Shown: piece after piece, positions 43,571 to 53,285 of the stretch | Layout: every line of letters begins with the position of its first letter | Numbering within the stretch: position 1 is the first letter of the stretch | NCBI GenBank assembly: GCA_049608225.1 | Contig: JBMYXI010000004.1 | Span: 35,184-99,183, forward strand | DNA length: 64,000 nt | Source: Parashewanella sp049608225 | Lineage (GTDB): Bacteria; Pseudomonadota; Gammaproteobacteria; Enterobacterales; Shewanellaceae | Reading direction: 5' to 3' | The notes under the pieces: generated by a model | Seen by the model: only the letters and a program-made list of their open reading frames with translations | The model's database searches: none | What the model was told of the DNA's origin: nothing | Translations under genes and position numbers: made by a program

Positions 43571-45640
43571 ATGAATAAAGAAAACTTACTTATTGAAATT
43601 GGAACTGAAGAGTTACCACCGAAATCACTAAGAACCTTAGCAGAATCGTTCTTGGCCAACTTTACTGAGCAACTCACTAAAGCGGAATTAGAGTTTGCTG
43701 AAGCAAAATGGTACGCAGCCCCTCGCCGCTTAGCGATTAAAGTTGAGCAATTAGCGACATCACAAGCAGATAAAGTTGTTGAAAAGCGTGGCCCTGCCAT
43801 TAGCGGTGCATTTGACGCGGACGGCAATCCAACTAAAGCGGCAATGGGCTGGGCTCGTGGTAACGGCATCGATGTAGAGCAAGCTGAACGCTTAGTGACA
43901 GATAAAGGTGAATGGTTACTTCATAAAGCAAAAGTAGAAGGTCAAGCAACAACCAGTTTAGTTGCAGACATGGCGCAAAAAGCATTAGATAAATTGCCCA
44001 TTCCTAAGCCGATGCGTTGGGGAAGTAACACCACTCAGTTTATTCGCCCAGTACATACAGTGACTATGTTATTAGGTGCACAGTTAATTGAAGGTACAGT
44101 ATTAGGCATTCAGTCTGCTCGCACCATTCGTGGTCACCGCTTTATGGGTCAAGCTGAATTTGAAATCTGCCATGCAGATGATTATCTCACTCAATTAAAA
44201 GAAACTGGTAAAGTGATGGCCGATTACGCTGAGCGTAAAGCCATTATTAAACGCGATGCTGAAATCGCAGCCAAAGAAATTGGCGGTATTGCCGAACTAA
44301 AAGAAGAATTACTTGAAGAAGTTGCTTCGTTGGTAGAATGGCCTGTTGTGCTTACCGCACATTTTGAAAATAAATTCTTAAATGTGCCTGATGAAGCTTT
44401 GGTTTATACCATGAAAGGTGATCAAAAATACTTCCCTGTATTCGACGACAAAGGCGAGTTACTGCCAAACTTTATTTTTGTAACCAATATCGAATCAAAA
44501 GATCCACAGCAAATCATCTCAGGTAACGAGAAAGTGATCCGCCCTCGTCTTGCTGATGCCGAGTTTTTCTTTAATACCGATAAAAAACACACTCTTGAAT
44601 CAAGGCTAGAAAGTCTAGAATCTGTGGTATTCCAAAAGCAATTAGGTACGCTAAAAGATCGCGTTAATCGCATTAGTGAGTTAGCGGGCTTTATTGCTGA
44701 GCTTTTAAATACCAGCAAAGTCGATGCGAGCCGTGCAGGTTTACTATCAAAAACCGACTTAATGACCGAAATGGTAATGGAGTTTACAGATACGCAAGGC
44801 ACTATGGGCATGCACTATGCGCGTCTTGATGGTGAAACTGAAGCAGTAGCCCTTGCTCTACAACAACAGTATCTACCGAAATTCTCTGGTGATAAAGTAC
44901 CGACTGAATTAGTGTCATGTGCAGTCGCGCTTGCTGAAAAGTTTGACACACTTGTAGGTATTTTTGGTATTGGTCAAGCACCAAAAGGCGCAGCAGATCC
45001 ATTCGCACTTCGCCGTGCGGCAATAGGAATTTTACGTATCATTGTTGAAAATAAACTGCCACTAGACTTAGTTGAGTTAATTGCCAAAGCACAATCACTT
45101 CACGGTGACAGTGTTTCAAATGTAAATACCGCTACAGATGTTCTTAACTTCCTGATGGCGCGTTTCCGCTCTTGGTATCAAGATAAAGGCGTTAACGTTG
45201 ATACTATTTTGGCAGTATTGGCACGTAATCCAACCAAACCAGCCGATTTTGATCTTCGAATTCAAGCAGTCACAGACTTCAGAAATCGTGAAGAAGCCAG
45301 TGCGTTAGCAGCCGCTAACAAACGAGTATCAAATATTCTTGCTAAAGTTAAATCAGACATTCAAGAAAATGTAAGCACCAACTTACTTATTGAAAGCGCT
45401 GAAATCAACTTAGCTCAACAGCTAGAAACTCTTACGCCTGAATTAGCACCATTATTTGAACATGGTGACTATCAGCAAGCATTAAATCTGCTGGCAGGTT
45501 TGCGTACTAATGTAGATACCTTTTTTGAAGATGTCATGGTCATGGCAGATGATGAAGCGTTAAAGCAGAATCGTTTGGCGTTATTGAATAATTTAAGAGC
45601 TTTATTCTTACAAGTTGCTGATATTTCTTTGCTTCAGTAA
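43571..45640 (+). CDS. glyS: Glycyl-tRNA synthetase beta subunit
   Basis: A 689-aa subunit with the N-terminal LLIEIGTEELPPKSLRTL, the central FEDKF-like EWPVVLTAHFENKFLNVP and GDQKYFPV, and the HD-type domain around GTMGMHYARLDGE. It binds tRNA-Gly. AAGGAA is seven bases before ATG. Confidence 0.97.
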   Translation: MNKENLLIEIGTEELPPKSLRTLAESFLANFTEQLTKAELEFAEAKWYAAPRRLAIKVEQLATSQADKVVEKRGPAISGAFDADGNPTKAAMGWARGNGIDVEQAERLVTDKGEWLLHKAKVEGQATTSLVADMAQKALDKLPIPKPMRWGSNTTQFIRPVHTVTMLLGAQLIEGTVLGIQSARTIRGHRFMGQAEFEICHADDYLTQLKETGKVMADYAERKAIIKRDAEIAAKEIGGIAELKEELLEEVASLVEWPVVLTAHFENKFLNVPDEALVYTMKGDQKYFPVFDDKGELLPNFIFVTNIESKDPQQIISGNEKVIRPRLADAEFFFNTDKKHTLESRLESLESVVFQKQLGTLKDRVNRISELAGFIAELLNTSKVDASRAGLLSKTDLMTEMVMEFTDTQGTMGMHYARLDGETEAVALALQQQYLPKFSGDKVPTELVSCAVALAEKFDTLVGIFGIGQAPKGAADPFALRRAAIGILRIIVENKLPLDLVELIAKAQSLHGDSVSNVNTATDVLNFLMARFRSWYQDKGVNVDTILAVLARNPTKPADFDLRIQAVTDFRNREEASALAAANKRVSNILAKVKSDIQENVSTNLLIESAEINLAQQLETLTPELAPLFEHGDYQQALNLLAGLRTNVDTFFEDVMVMADDEALKQNRLALLNNLRALFLQVADISLLQ

Positions 45641-45642
45641 TT

Positions 45643-46581
45643 TTATGCTCTCAATGCTCCTAGTTTCATAGAAGCTAGGGGCGTTTTACTTGTTGGCTCA
45701 AGTCGATCTCCACTCCAAGTACATTCAGCGCAAACTAAGTTATTGCCTGAAATCATAAAGACAACCTTTGCCTTACATCGAGAGTAACCGTGATCTCTAT
45801 TTTGTAGATAACGTTTATAAAAAGACGGTTCAATTTGGTGAGAATAACAATATTCAACTTTAATAAGGCCATCATATAACGTAATGTTATACGATTCATT
45901 GTGAACTGTATGAGCACACCTAATGTTTAGATCGCATGAAGGAAGTATAAAAACTGGCATTGACTGACATAATATAATCCCTAAAATTTGAATTTGATAT
46001 TCAGTTAATTGAGAGTTTTTTAATACATCAATAAGTGAGCATGTATCTGATTTCGATTTATAATCATACAGTTGCTTACCGCCATATTTTGTAAGCAAAA
46101 TCGATTCACATCGATTTCGAACCTCAATATCATTATGAACAGCTTGCAAAACTTCTTGATAACTGTTTTCGAGATATAAGATTGATACGGCACCAACGAG
46201 CATGAGACTTTTTTGTTCAAGGCATTTAAATCGAAAAGAAACTAAGTTAAATACTAAACGTTCTCTATCTCTGCTTTCAGTCAAAAGAAGTTGTATTTCG
46301 TTGTACTTACAATCTGGATTAACATAGAAATAATTAATAAACTTAGGATCACACAAACCTTTCAATTCAAAAAAAGCATTAACCATCAAGCATGGATTAT
46401 CTCTGGATTTAGTTAACAGATGAAATAAATGTTTAGCTCTGATATTAGATTCAGCAAAAAAATGACAAACTTTATTCCAACCTGTTTCAAACACTCTACC
46501 TTCTGCCCCGATTAAATTAACGACTTCAAAATCATCTTGATGATATGAATAAGCCTCAGCCATAGGTGAAGTAACTAGCAT
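45643..46581 (-). CDS. Orphan protein with SPI-2-type effector N-terminus
   Basis: A 312-aa protein without known family. From Trp35 it reads GWNKVCHFFAESNIRAKHLF, an almost canonical match to the SPI-2 translocation signal WEK(I/M)xxFF (W-x-K-V-x-x-F-F). Some 35 residues later comes NAFFELKGLCDPKFINYFYV and then EIQLLLTES, comparable to the FFELKELA…RFQV block of SifA as I recall it. The C-terminal half has many Cys and no motif I can name. It is placed between glyS and gyrB, and the glyS terminator lies inside its 3' end. An SPI-2-type effector is the best reading; biochemical activity is unknown. Confidence 0.6.
   Translation of the reverse strand: MLVTSPMAEAYSYHQDDFEVVNLIGAEGRVFETGWNKVCHFFAESNIRAKHLFHLLTKSRDNPCLMVNAFFELKGLCDPKFINYFYVNPDCKYNEIQLLLTESRDRERLVFNLVSFRFKCLEQKSLMLVGAVSILYLENSYQEVLQAVHNDIEVRNRCESILLTKYGGKQLYDYKSKSDTCSLIDVLKNSQLTEYQIQILGIILCQSMPVFILPSCDLNIRCAHTVHNESYNITLYDGLIKVEYCYSHQIEPSFYKRYLQNRDHGYSRCKAKVVFMISGNNLVCAECTWSGDRLEPTSKTPLASMKLGALRA
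45656..45686 (+). terminator. Terminator after glyS
   Basis: An 8-bp stem with one G-U pair, 45656-45663 with 45675-45682, 11-base loop, followed by GTTTTA on the plus strand. It overlaps the last codons of the convergent orphan gene. Confidence 0.6.
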
Positions 46582-46720
46582 TTAATACTCAAACCAACGA
46601 ATTAGTACTTATGATTAAAGCACGGTTAGTTAAAGCTACAAGTTAACCATTTTTCATTTAAACAATAGAGATGATGATAATTTTTGAAAAAGTTGCAGTC
46701 CATGAACTTCATATACGAAA

Positions 46721-46743
46721 AGGGAGAGCTTAAAGCTCTCCCT
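46721..46743 (-). terminator. Terminator after gyrB
   Basis: A perfect 10-bp stem (46721-46730 with 46734-46743) and 3-base loop, followed on the minus strand by TTTTCG. It ends the dnaA-dnaN-recF-gyrB transcript about 32 bp after the stop. Confidence 0.85.
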
Positions 46744-46774
46744 TATTCGAATCAAAAACGTTAACTTAAAACAA

Positions 46775-49192
46775 TTAAACGTCTAAGTTAGCCACATTAA
46801 GTGCATTGGTTTCGATGAAATCACGACGCGGTTCAACTTGGTCACCCATTAGCGTGGTAAACAGTTGATCAGCCGCAACTGCATCTTCAATGGTTACTTG
46901 AAGCATACGACGAGTTTCAGGGTCCATCGTTGTTTCCCAAAGCTGCTCAGGGTTCATCTCGCCTAGCCCTTTGTAACGCTGAATGTATAAGCCTCGTTTT
47001 GCTTCATTCACTAGCCAATCTAACGCTTCAACAAAGTTAGAGACTTCTTTAACTTTTTCACCACGTTTAACATAGCCGCCCTCTTCAATTAAGCCTTCAA
47101 GATCTTCAGATAATGTGGCAATTGAGTTGTAATCAGCAGATTGGAAAAACTCATGACCCAACATATAGCTAGTATCAATGCCGTGCTTACGAATATTAAT
47201 GTTAGGTAAGTAAACCTGACGCTCATTGTCAAAAACAGTAGACGCCGTGTAAATTACACCGCCCGTTTCTTTTTCTGTTAATGCAGCAATAAAGTTATCA
47301 CACCATTTCACCATATTAGCTTCATCCGCTAACATATCGGCATTTACTCGAGGTTGATACAGTAATTCACTCGTAATGTTTTCAGGGAAACGCTGTTCAA
47401 GTCGAGCGACAATATTTTCAACTTCACGATATTGATTCACCAGCTTTTCCAACGGTTGACCAGAAATACCCGGTGCATCTTTCGTTGGATAAATGCTCGT
47501 GCCATCTAATGCTAACGTAGTTAAATATTCTGTTAACGCACCTTCATCTTTCAAATACTGCTCTTGCTTACCTTTTTTCACTTTAAATAAAGGTGGCTGT
47601 GCAATATAAACAAAACCACGTTCAATTAGCTCATGCATTTGACGGAAAAAGAACGTCAGTAATAGTGTACGAATGTGCGAACCATCGACGTCGGCATCGG
47701 TCATGATGATAATGTTATGGTAACGCGTCTTTTCAGGATCATATTCGTCACGACCAATACCACAACCTAGTGCAGTGATCAGCGTCGCCACTTCCTGAGA
47801 AGACAGCATTTTATCGAAACGCGCTTTTTCTACGTTAAGAATTTTACCTTTAAGTGGCAAAATCGCTTGGTTTTTACGATTACGTCCCTGCTTAGCACTA
47901 CCGCCAGCAGAGTCCCCTTCCACTATGTAAATTTCAGAAAGACCTGGATCTTTCTCTTGGCAATCCGCCAATTTACCTGGTAAACCACCTAAGTCGAGTG
48001 CACCTTTACGACGAGTCATTTCACGAGCTTTACGAGCAGCTTCACGCGCTCGTGCTGCATCAATGATTTTACTAACAATCAACTTAGCTTCTGTAGGGTG
48101 CTCAAGTAGGTAATCATTCAAACGCTCTGTCATTGTCTGCTCTACAGCAGTTTTAACTTCACTTGAAACCAGTTTGTCTTTAGTTTGCGAGCTGAACTTT
48201 GGATCCGGCACTTTAACAGAAATAACCGCAGTTAAGCCTTCACGTGCATCGTCGCCGCTAGCACTGGTTTTGTTTTTCTTGTTGTAACCTTCACGTTCCA
48301 TGTAGTTATTTAAGTTACGCGTTAACGCACCACGGAAACCAGCTAAATGAGTACCACCATCGCGCTGTGGAATGTTATTAGTAAAGCAATAAATGTTTTC
48401 TTGATAACCGTCATTCCACTGCATCGCCACTTCAACACCAATGCCGTCTTCACGTTCGGTAACGAAATGGAACACATCTTTGTTTACTGTGGTTTTGTTG
48501 GTATTTAAATACTCAACAAAAGCACCGATACCACCATCATACTTAAAGAATTCATTTTTATTGTCACGCTCATCAACTAAGCGAATACCAACACCTGAAT
48601 TCAAGAATGATAATTCACGAACACGCTTGGCAAGAATATCAAAATGAAAAACCGTATCGCTGAAGGTTTCAGCACTTGGCCAAAAACGAATTTCGGTACC
48701 TGTTTTATCGGTTTCGCCAATCACTGCGATAGGTGCTTGTGGCTCACCCATGTGATAAAACTGTTCGTAAACACTACCATCACGACGAATGGTTAATTGT
48801 AATTTTTCAGATAATGCATTTACAACTGAAACACCCACACCATGGAGACCACCTGATACTTTGTATGAGTTATCATCAAACTTACCACCAGCATGAAGTA
48901 CCGTCATAATAACTTCGGCTGCCGACACGCCTTCTTCTTCATGTATAGCAACAGGAATTCCACGGCCATCATCTTTTACCGATACGCTACCGTCAGAACA
49001 AATCGTAATGGTTATATCATTACAGTGTCCGGCTAAAGCTTCATCGATAGAGTTATCGACAACTTCGAACACCATATGGTGCAAGCCAGTGCCATCATCG
49101 GTGTCACCGATGTACATTCCGGGTCTTTTACGCACTGCATCAAGGCCTTTTAATACCTTAATACTCGAAGAATCGTAACTATTCTCTGACAT
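46775..49192 (-). CDS. gyrB: DNA gyrase subunit B
   Basis: An 805-aa ATPase subunit of gyrase. GHKL motifs: EVVDNSIDEALAGHC, DDGRGIPV, LHAGGKFDDNSYKVSGGLHG; TOPRIM motifs: IVEGDSAGGSAKQGRNRK and DADVDGSHI; C-terminal QRYKGLGEMNPEQLWETT. It introduces negative supercoils with GyrA. Last gene of the dnaA-dnaN-recF-gyrB operon, one base after recF. Confidence 0.98.
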   Translation of the reverse strand: MSENSYDSSSIKVLKGLDAVRKRPGMYIGDTDDGTGLHHMVFEVVDNSIDEALAGHCNDITITICSDGSVSVKDDGRGIPVAIHEEEGVSAAEVIMTVLHAGGKFDDNSYKVSGGLHGVGVSVVNALSEKLQLTIRRDGSVYEQFYHMGEPQAPIAVIGETDKTGTEIRFWPSAETFSDTVFHFDILAKRVRELSFLNSGVGIRLVDERDNKNEFFKYDGGIGAFVEYLNTNKTTVNKDVFHFVTEREDGIGVEVAMQWNDGYQENIYCFTNNIPQRDGGTHLAGFRGALTRNLNNYMEREGYNKKNKTSASGDDAREGLTAVISVKVPDPKFSSQTKDKLVSSEVKTAVEQTMTERLNDYLLEHPTEAKLIVSKIIDAARAREAARKAREMTRRKGALDLGGLPGKLADCQEKDPGLSEIYIVEGDSAGGSAKQGRNRKNQAILPLKGKILNVEKARFDKMLSSQEVATLITALGCGIGRDEYDPEKTRYHNIIIMTDADVDGSHIRTLLLTFFFRQMHELIERGFVYIAQPPLFKVKKGKQEQYLKDEGALTEYLTTLALDGTSIYPTKDAPGISGQPLEKLVNQYREVENIVARLEQRFPENITSELLYQPRVNADMLADEANMVKWCDNFIAALTEKETGGVIYTASTVFDNERQVYLPNINIRKHGIDTSYMLGHEFFQSADYNSIATLSEDLEGLIEEGGYVKRGEKVKEVSNFVEALDWLVNEAKRGLYIQRYKGLGEMNPEQLWETTMDPETRRMLQVTIEDAVAADQLFTTLMGDQVEPRRDFIETNALNVANLDV

Positions 49193-49193
49193 A

Positions 49194-50288
49194 TCAATCT
49201 CTCAAATATTCAGTTTCTGTAACATGTCCCTGTTCCACGTGAAACATCCTGTCCGGGGAGCAATGTAACGAATCAACTATTGCTGCGGGTTCGATAGCAG
49301 TAACAAAAATCTGCGCATCAGTTTCCGCTAATTGTGATAGCAATAACTTTCTGTGTCGGGCATCTAATTCTGATGGCAAATCATCCACCAGATAAATGCT
49401 CTGCTTATTGGTTTGCTGCTTTAACAATTTACCTTGAGCAATTCGTAACGCACAAACCAGTAGTTTTAACTGACCACGAGATAACGCATCTTGCGCAGGC
49501 ATATTGCCAACTCGTAATCGTAAGTCGGCTTTATGGGCGCCGCTGCCAGTATGACCACTTGATAAGTCTCTAATATACTGACTTTTTAATACTTCTGCAT
49601 AGTCCGTTTTACTGTCCCAACCTCGACTAAAGCTAATTTTAACATCGCTATTTGGGATAAACTCATTGATTATACCTGTTAACAGCGCATTTAACGAGTG
49701 GACATATTCTGCTCTAATTTCCGTTACTATTTCGGTATAACGAACCAGTTCTCTATCCCAATATTCAATACTTTGGTAAGTCGCTTCACTTTTTAACAAG
49801 CTATTACGATGTTTAATAATTCGACGAACATTCATCCATGCATGATGAAAGTTCGGATCACAATGAAAAGCGCCCCAATCAATAAATTGTCGTCTTGCTT
49901 TCGGTCCGTCAAACAGTAAAGCAAAACTTTCAGGAGTGATCACTTGTATCGGTAAGGTTTCCGCTAATAGTGATAACTTTTTAAGTTTATCTCCATTCAA
50001 GCGAACTTCAATATCACCATTTCGGTGTCGACTTAACCCTAGCTTAGCTTGTTCATCTTGCTGTTCAAGTTTCGCAAACAAGGTTAATTGCTCTGCGTCT
50101 TTGTTGATAACACGTTGAGTTAAATGGCTACGAAACGAACGTCCCATCCCTAAAAAATAAACCGCTTCGAGTACGCTGGTTTTGCCACTGCCATTTTGGC
50201 CATAAATCAAATTCAGCCCATTACTTAACGGCAATTGGGCTGAATGAATATTACGGAAATCAGAAATGGTTAATTGAGTCAGGCTCAT
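49194..50288 (-). CDS. recF: DNA replication and repair protein RecF
   Basis: A 364-aa SMC-like ATPase that loads RecA at gaps. Walker A LIYGQNGSGKTSVLEAVYFL at about residue 28, signature LSRGQLKLLVCALRIAQ and Walker B YLVDDLPSELD are visible. The parS-like sequence TGTTCCACGTGAAACA lies within its last codons. Confidence 0.97.
   Translation of the reverse strand: MSLTQLTISDFRNIHSAQLPLSNGLNLIYGQNGSGKTSVLEAVYFLGMGRSFRSHLTQRVINKDAEQLTLFAKLEQQDEQAKLGLSRHRNGDIEVRLNGDKLKKLSLLAETLPIQVITPESFALLFDGPKARRQFIDWGAFHCDPNFHHAWMNVRRIIKHRNSLLKSEATYQSIEYWDRELVRYTEIVTEIRAEYVHSLNALLTGIINEFIPNSDVKISFSRGWDSKTDYAEVLKSQYIRDLSSGHTGSGAHKADLRLRVGNMPAQDALSRGQLKLLVCALRIAQGKLLKQQTNKQSIYLVDDLPSELDARHRKLLLSQLAETDAQIFVTAIEPAAIVDSLHCSPDRMFHVEQGHVTETEYLRD
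49231..49246. promoter_or_regulatory. parS-like site 3
   Basis: TGTTCCACGTGAAACA, one base from the perfect palindrome and equal to the common parS variant TGTTNCACGTGAAACA. It lies in the 3' end of recF, about 4 kb from the putative oriC. Confidence 0.8.
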
Positions 50289-50301
50289 GCAATAACAGCG
50301 A

Positions 50302-51402
50302 TTACAATCTCATCGGCATAACCACGTACATCGAATCTTGTTCAACGTGGTTTTCAATCAAGGCACTGGAGTTATTATCAATTAAGGTGATACGAACATC
50401 ATCACCGCGAATGTGGTTAAGTACGTCTAATAAGTAGCTAACGTTAAAGCCAATTTCTAAAGGCGTATTGTCGTATTCAATGTCCAAAATTTCTTCGGCT
50501 TCTTCTTGTTCGGGATTATTAGCGGTAATTTTGATCAAGCCCGATTCAATTTGAACGCGAACGCCACGAAACTTTTCATTGGATAATATTGATGCACGGG
50601 TCAATGCTTGCTTTAACTGACTGCGGCTAGCAAGCACGACTTTATCGCCACCTTTTGGTAATACACGGCGATAATCAGGAAAACGTCCATCAACCAGTTT
50701 ACTGGTAAACACTGCCGAACCTGTAGCGATACGAATGGCATTATCACCAATGAAAATCGTTACATTCTGATCTTCATTTTCCAGTAAACGCATCATTTCC
50801 ATCACGCCTTTACGCGGCACAATGACTTGCTTTTCTGGTAATGACGCCTCAACCACTTTATGACTCAACGCTAAACGATGACCGTCTGTCGCTACAGCGC
50901 GCAAAACACTGCCATCAGTCTCAAGCAATAAACCATTTAGATAATAACGCACGTCTTGGTTCGCCATTGAAAATTGAGTGGAATCAATAACAGTTTTTAG
51001 CGTGCCCTGCTGCACAGTAAACTCAATATCTGATTCGAACTCTTCGACATTTGGATATTCGCTGGCTGGTAAAGTTGCTAATGAAAAACGGCTTCGACCT
51101 GAACGTAACAGCAGTTTATTTTCTTGTTGTTCAATCACTAATTCACTTTGATCAGGCAGCGATTTAACAATATCTAATAGTTTCTTTGCAGGTACTGTTG
51201 TACTGCCTTCAACAACATCACCATTAAGGGGTGTTTCACCCACTAATTCAACTTCTAGATCTGAACCAGTAAGCTTAAGTAAGTTATTACTCACTTCCAT
51301 CAAGATGTTAGATAAAATAGGTTTGTCTGTTCTTTTTTCTACCGCACCACAAACTAACTGTAGTGGTTTGAGTAGCACATCCCTATCAATCGAAAATTTC
51401 AT
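50302..51402 (-). CDS. dnaN: DNA polymerase III beta sliding clamp
   Basis: A 366-aa clamp protein. Start MKFSIDRDVLLKPLQLVCGA, the ILSNILMEV segment, the strand RYYLNGLLLE, and C-terminal MPMRL as in E. coli are all seen. It forms a dimeric ring that tethers polymerase III. Thirteen bp before recF and 21 bp after dnaA. Confidence 0.98.
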   Translation of the reverse strand: MKFSIDRDVLLKPLQLVCGAVEKRTDKPILSNILMEVSNNLLKLTGSDLEVELVGETPLNGDVVEGSTTVPAKKLLDIVKSLPDQSELVIEQQENKLLLRSGRSRFSLATLPASEYPNVEEFESDIEFTVQQGTLKTVIDSTQFSMANQDVRYYLNGLLLETDGSVLRAVATDGHRLALSHKVVEASLPEKQVIVPRKGVMEMMRLLENEDQNVTIFIGDNAIRIATGSAVFTSKLVDGRFPDYRRVLPKGGDKVVLASRSQLKQALTRASILSNEKFRGVRVQIESGLIKITANNPEQEEAEEILDIEYDNTPLEIGFNVSYLLDVLNHIRGDDVRITLIDNNSSALIENHVEQDSMYVVMPMRL

Positions 51403-51423
51403 ATTTGTCTAACTCCCTGATGA

Positions 51424-52812
51424 TTAAGAAGATAACGTTCTAATTAAATTAGCATAATCTTCTTTAATGTCATGGCTTTCTTCCCTTAATTGGGCAATCT
51501 TTCTGCATGCATGCAATACCGTTGTATGGTCACGCCCACCAAAAGCATCCCCGATCTCAGGTAAGCTTTGGTTGGTTAGCTCTTTAGCTAATGCCATTGC
51601 CACTTGTCTAGGGCGAGCCACACTGCGTGAGCGGCGTTTAGATAACATGTCTGCCATTTTAATTTTATAGTATTCTGCCACCGTTTTTTGAATATTATCA
51701 ACAGTAACTAACTTTTCTTGTAAGGCGAGTAAATCTCGCAATGCTTCACGCACAAAATCAATGGTGATCGGTCTGCCAGTAAAGTTGGCATTGGCCATAA
51801 CACGGTTAAGTGCACCTTCAAGTTCACGTACATTTGAACGCAAACGTTTAGCGATAAAAAAGGCCACTTCATCAGGTAACACAATGCCGCTTTCTTCTGC
51901 TTTACGCATCAAAATCGCCACACGCGTTTCCAGTTCTGGCGGTTCAATGGCAACAGTTAATCCCCATCCAAAACGCGATTTTAATCTGTCCTCTACGCCA
52001 TCAATCTCTTTTGGGTAACGATCAGAGGTTAAAATGATCTGATGATTACCTTCTAATAATGCATTGAAGGTATGAAAGAATTCTTCTTGGGTACGATCTT
52101 TGTTAGCAAAAAACTGAATATCATCGATAAACAAAGCATCGACACTGCGGTAATAACGCTTAAAGTCTTCAATCGCATTGTTTTGTAAGGCTTTAACCAT
52201 GTCTTGAACGAAGCGTTCTGAATGCATGTAAACCACTTTTGCGTCAGGCTTATTTTTAATGATGCCATTACCCACGGCGTGCAATAAATGAGTTTTACCT
52301 AAACCAGTGCCACCATAAAGGAATAACGGGTTATAAGCGCCCCCCGGATTTTCAGCCACTTGCAGTGCAGCTGCTTTACCTAATTGGTTTGATTTACCTT
52401 CAACGAAGTTGTCAAACTGGTAAGTTGGATTGATATTGCTGCGATGATTTGGGTTAATTGCACTTGGAGTAGGCTCTTGCTGTTTGGGTGCTGACTGTGA
52501 TGCCGTCGCCACTTTAGGCTGACTCGGCGCTGCTGAAACGGATGCTGCAGACGCTGATCGCGTAACTGGACGAGAACCAATATCAAAACGCAATTTAGGT
52601 GCATCATTACCGAGCTGTTCAACAAAAAATTGATTGATCAGATCAATGTACTTATCGCGAACCCAATCCAAAACAAAACGGTTAGGAGCATAAAGTACCA
52701 ATGTGTCTCCATCCATTTCAGCTTGTAACGGTCTAATCCACATACTGAACTGCTGAGCCGAAAGCTCATCTTGCAGTCGTCCGATACATTGTTGCCAAAG
52801 CGAAACTGCCAC
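51424..52812 (-). CDS. dnaA: Chromosomal replication initiator DnaA
   Basis: A 462-aa AAA+ initiator. Domain I starts SLWQQCIGRLQDELSAQQFS; a Ser/Ala/Gln-rich linker (residues about 90-125) follows; Walker A is GGTGLGKTHLLHAVGN; Walker B is ALFIDDIQFF; the domain IV signature SLPEIGDAFGGRDHTTVLHA binds DnaA boxes. I take the GTG at 52812 as start (MAVSLWQQC), preceded by GGGGA eight bases upstream; the TTG at 52827 would add five residues not in the family. Confidence 0.97.
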   Translation of the reverse strand: MAVSLWQQCIGRLQDELSAQQFSMWIRPLQAEMDGDTLVLYAPNRFVLDWVRDKYIDLINQFFVEQLGNDAPKLRFDIGSRPVTRSASAASVSAAPSQPKVATASQSAPKQQEPTPSAINPNHRSNINPTYQFDNFVEGKSNQLGKAAALQVAENPGGAYNPLFLYGGTGLGKTHLLHAVGNGIIKNKPDAKVVYMHSERFVQDMVKALQNNAIEDFKRYYRSVDALFIDDIQFFANKDRTQEEFFHTFNALLEGNHQIILTSDRYPKEIDGVEDRLKSRFGWGLTVAIEPPELETRVAILMRKAEESGIVLPDEVAFFIAKRLRSNVRELEGALNRVMANANFTGRPITIDFVREALRDLLALQEKLVTVDNIQKTVAEYYKIKMADMLSKRRSRSVARPRQVAMALAKELTNQSLPEIGDAFGGRDHTTVLHACRKIAQLREESHDIKEDYANLIRTLSS

Positions 52813-52839
52813 TGATATTTTCCCCAATTGATCACCCGA

Positions 52840-53090
52840 AGGATAAATATTTTATAGAGAGATCGACAAGATCGCCATCATTAAAATAAATTTATCCCCA
52901 GATAGATCAAAATAAATAGATTTATATGGATCAATCACGATCAAATAAGATCTTGTAATCGCCTATTCCAGCGTGATATTCCGCCAGTTTTGGCGATCTC
53001 ACTCGATCATTTTTGATTTGGCTTTATTGTGAATAAATACCACAAAAAACACTAGATATTGTGATCGTTCACAGACTTATCCACACCTTA
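52840..53090. other. Putative replication origin region oriC
   Basis: The dnaA-rpmH intergenic region is AT-rich, contains ten GATC sites between 52828 and 53066, a perfect DnaA box TTATCCACA at 53077-53085 and a near box TTATCCCCA at 52892-52900. In pseudomonads oriC lies in this interval. In many enterics and Shewanella relatives it lies next to mnmG instead, which is not in the window, so this assignment rests on the sequence signals. Confidence 0.7.
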
Positions 53091-53158
53091 TAGTACTAAT
53101 TTAAAGTAAAGTCTCTAAATTAATCTACTATTTATTGCGCACTCTTACTTAAAGCTTA

Positions 53159-53187
53159 TTGACGGCACGCTGTAAAGTGATTACAAT
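53159..53187 (+). promoter_or_regulatory. Sigma-70 promoter of rpmH-rnpA
   Basis: TTGACG (53159-53164) and TACAAT (53182-53187) are separated by exactly 17 bp, about 100 bases upstream of rpmH. A strong housekeeping promoter is expected for a ribosomal protein gene. Confidence 0.75.
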
Positions 53188-53285
53188 TCGGCCTCTTTTT
53201 TGCCCTTACCTCATTTTTTTATTGAGAGTTTCTCAAAAGAAATGGGATAGGATTTACTAACGATAACAAAGACGGATTGCCAATC

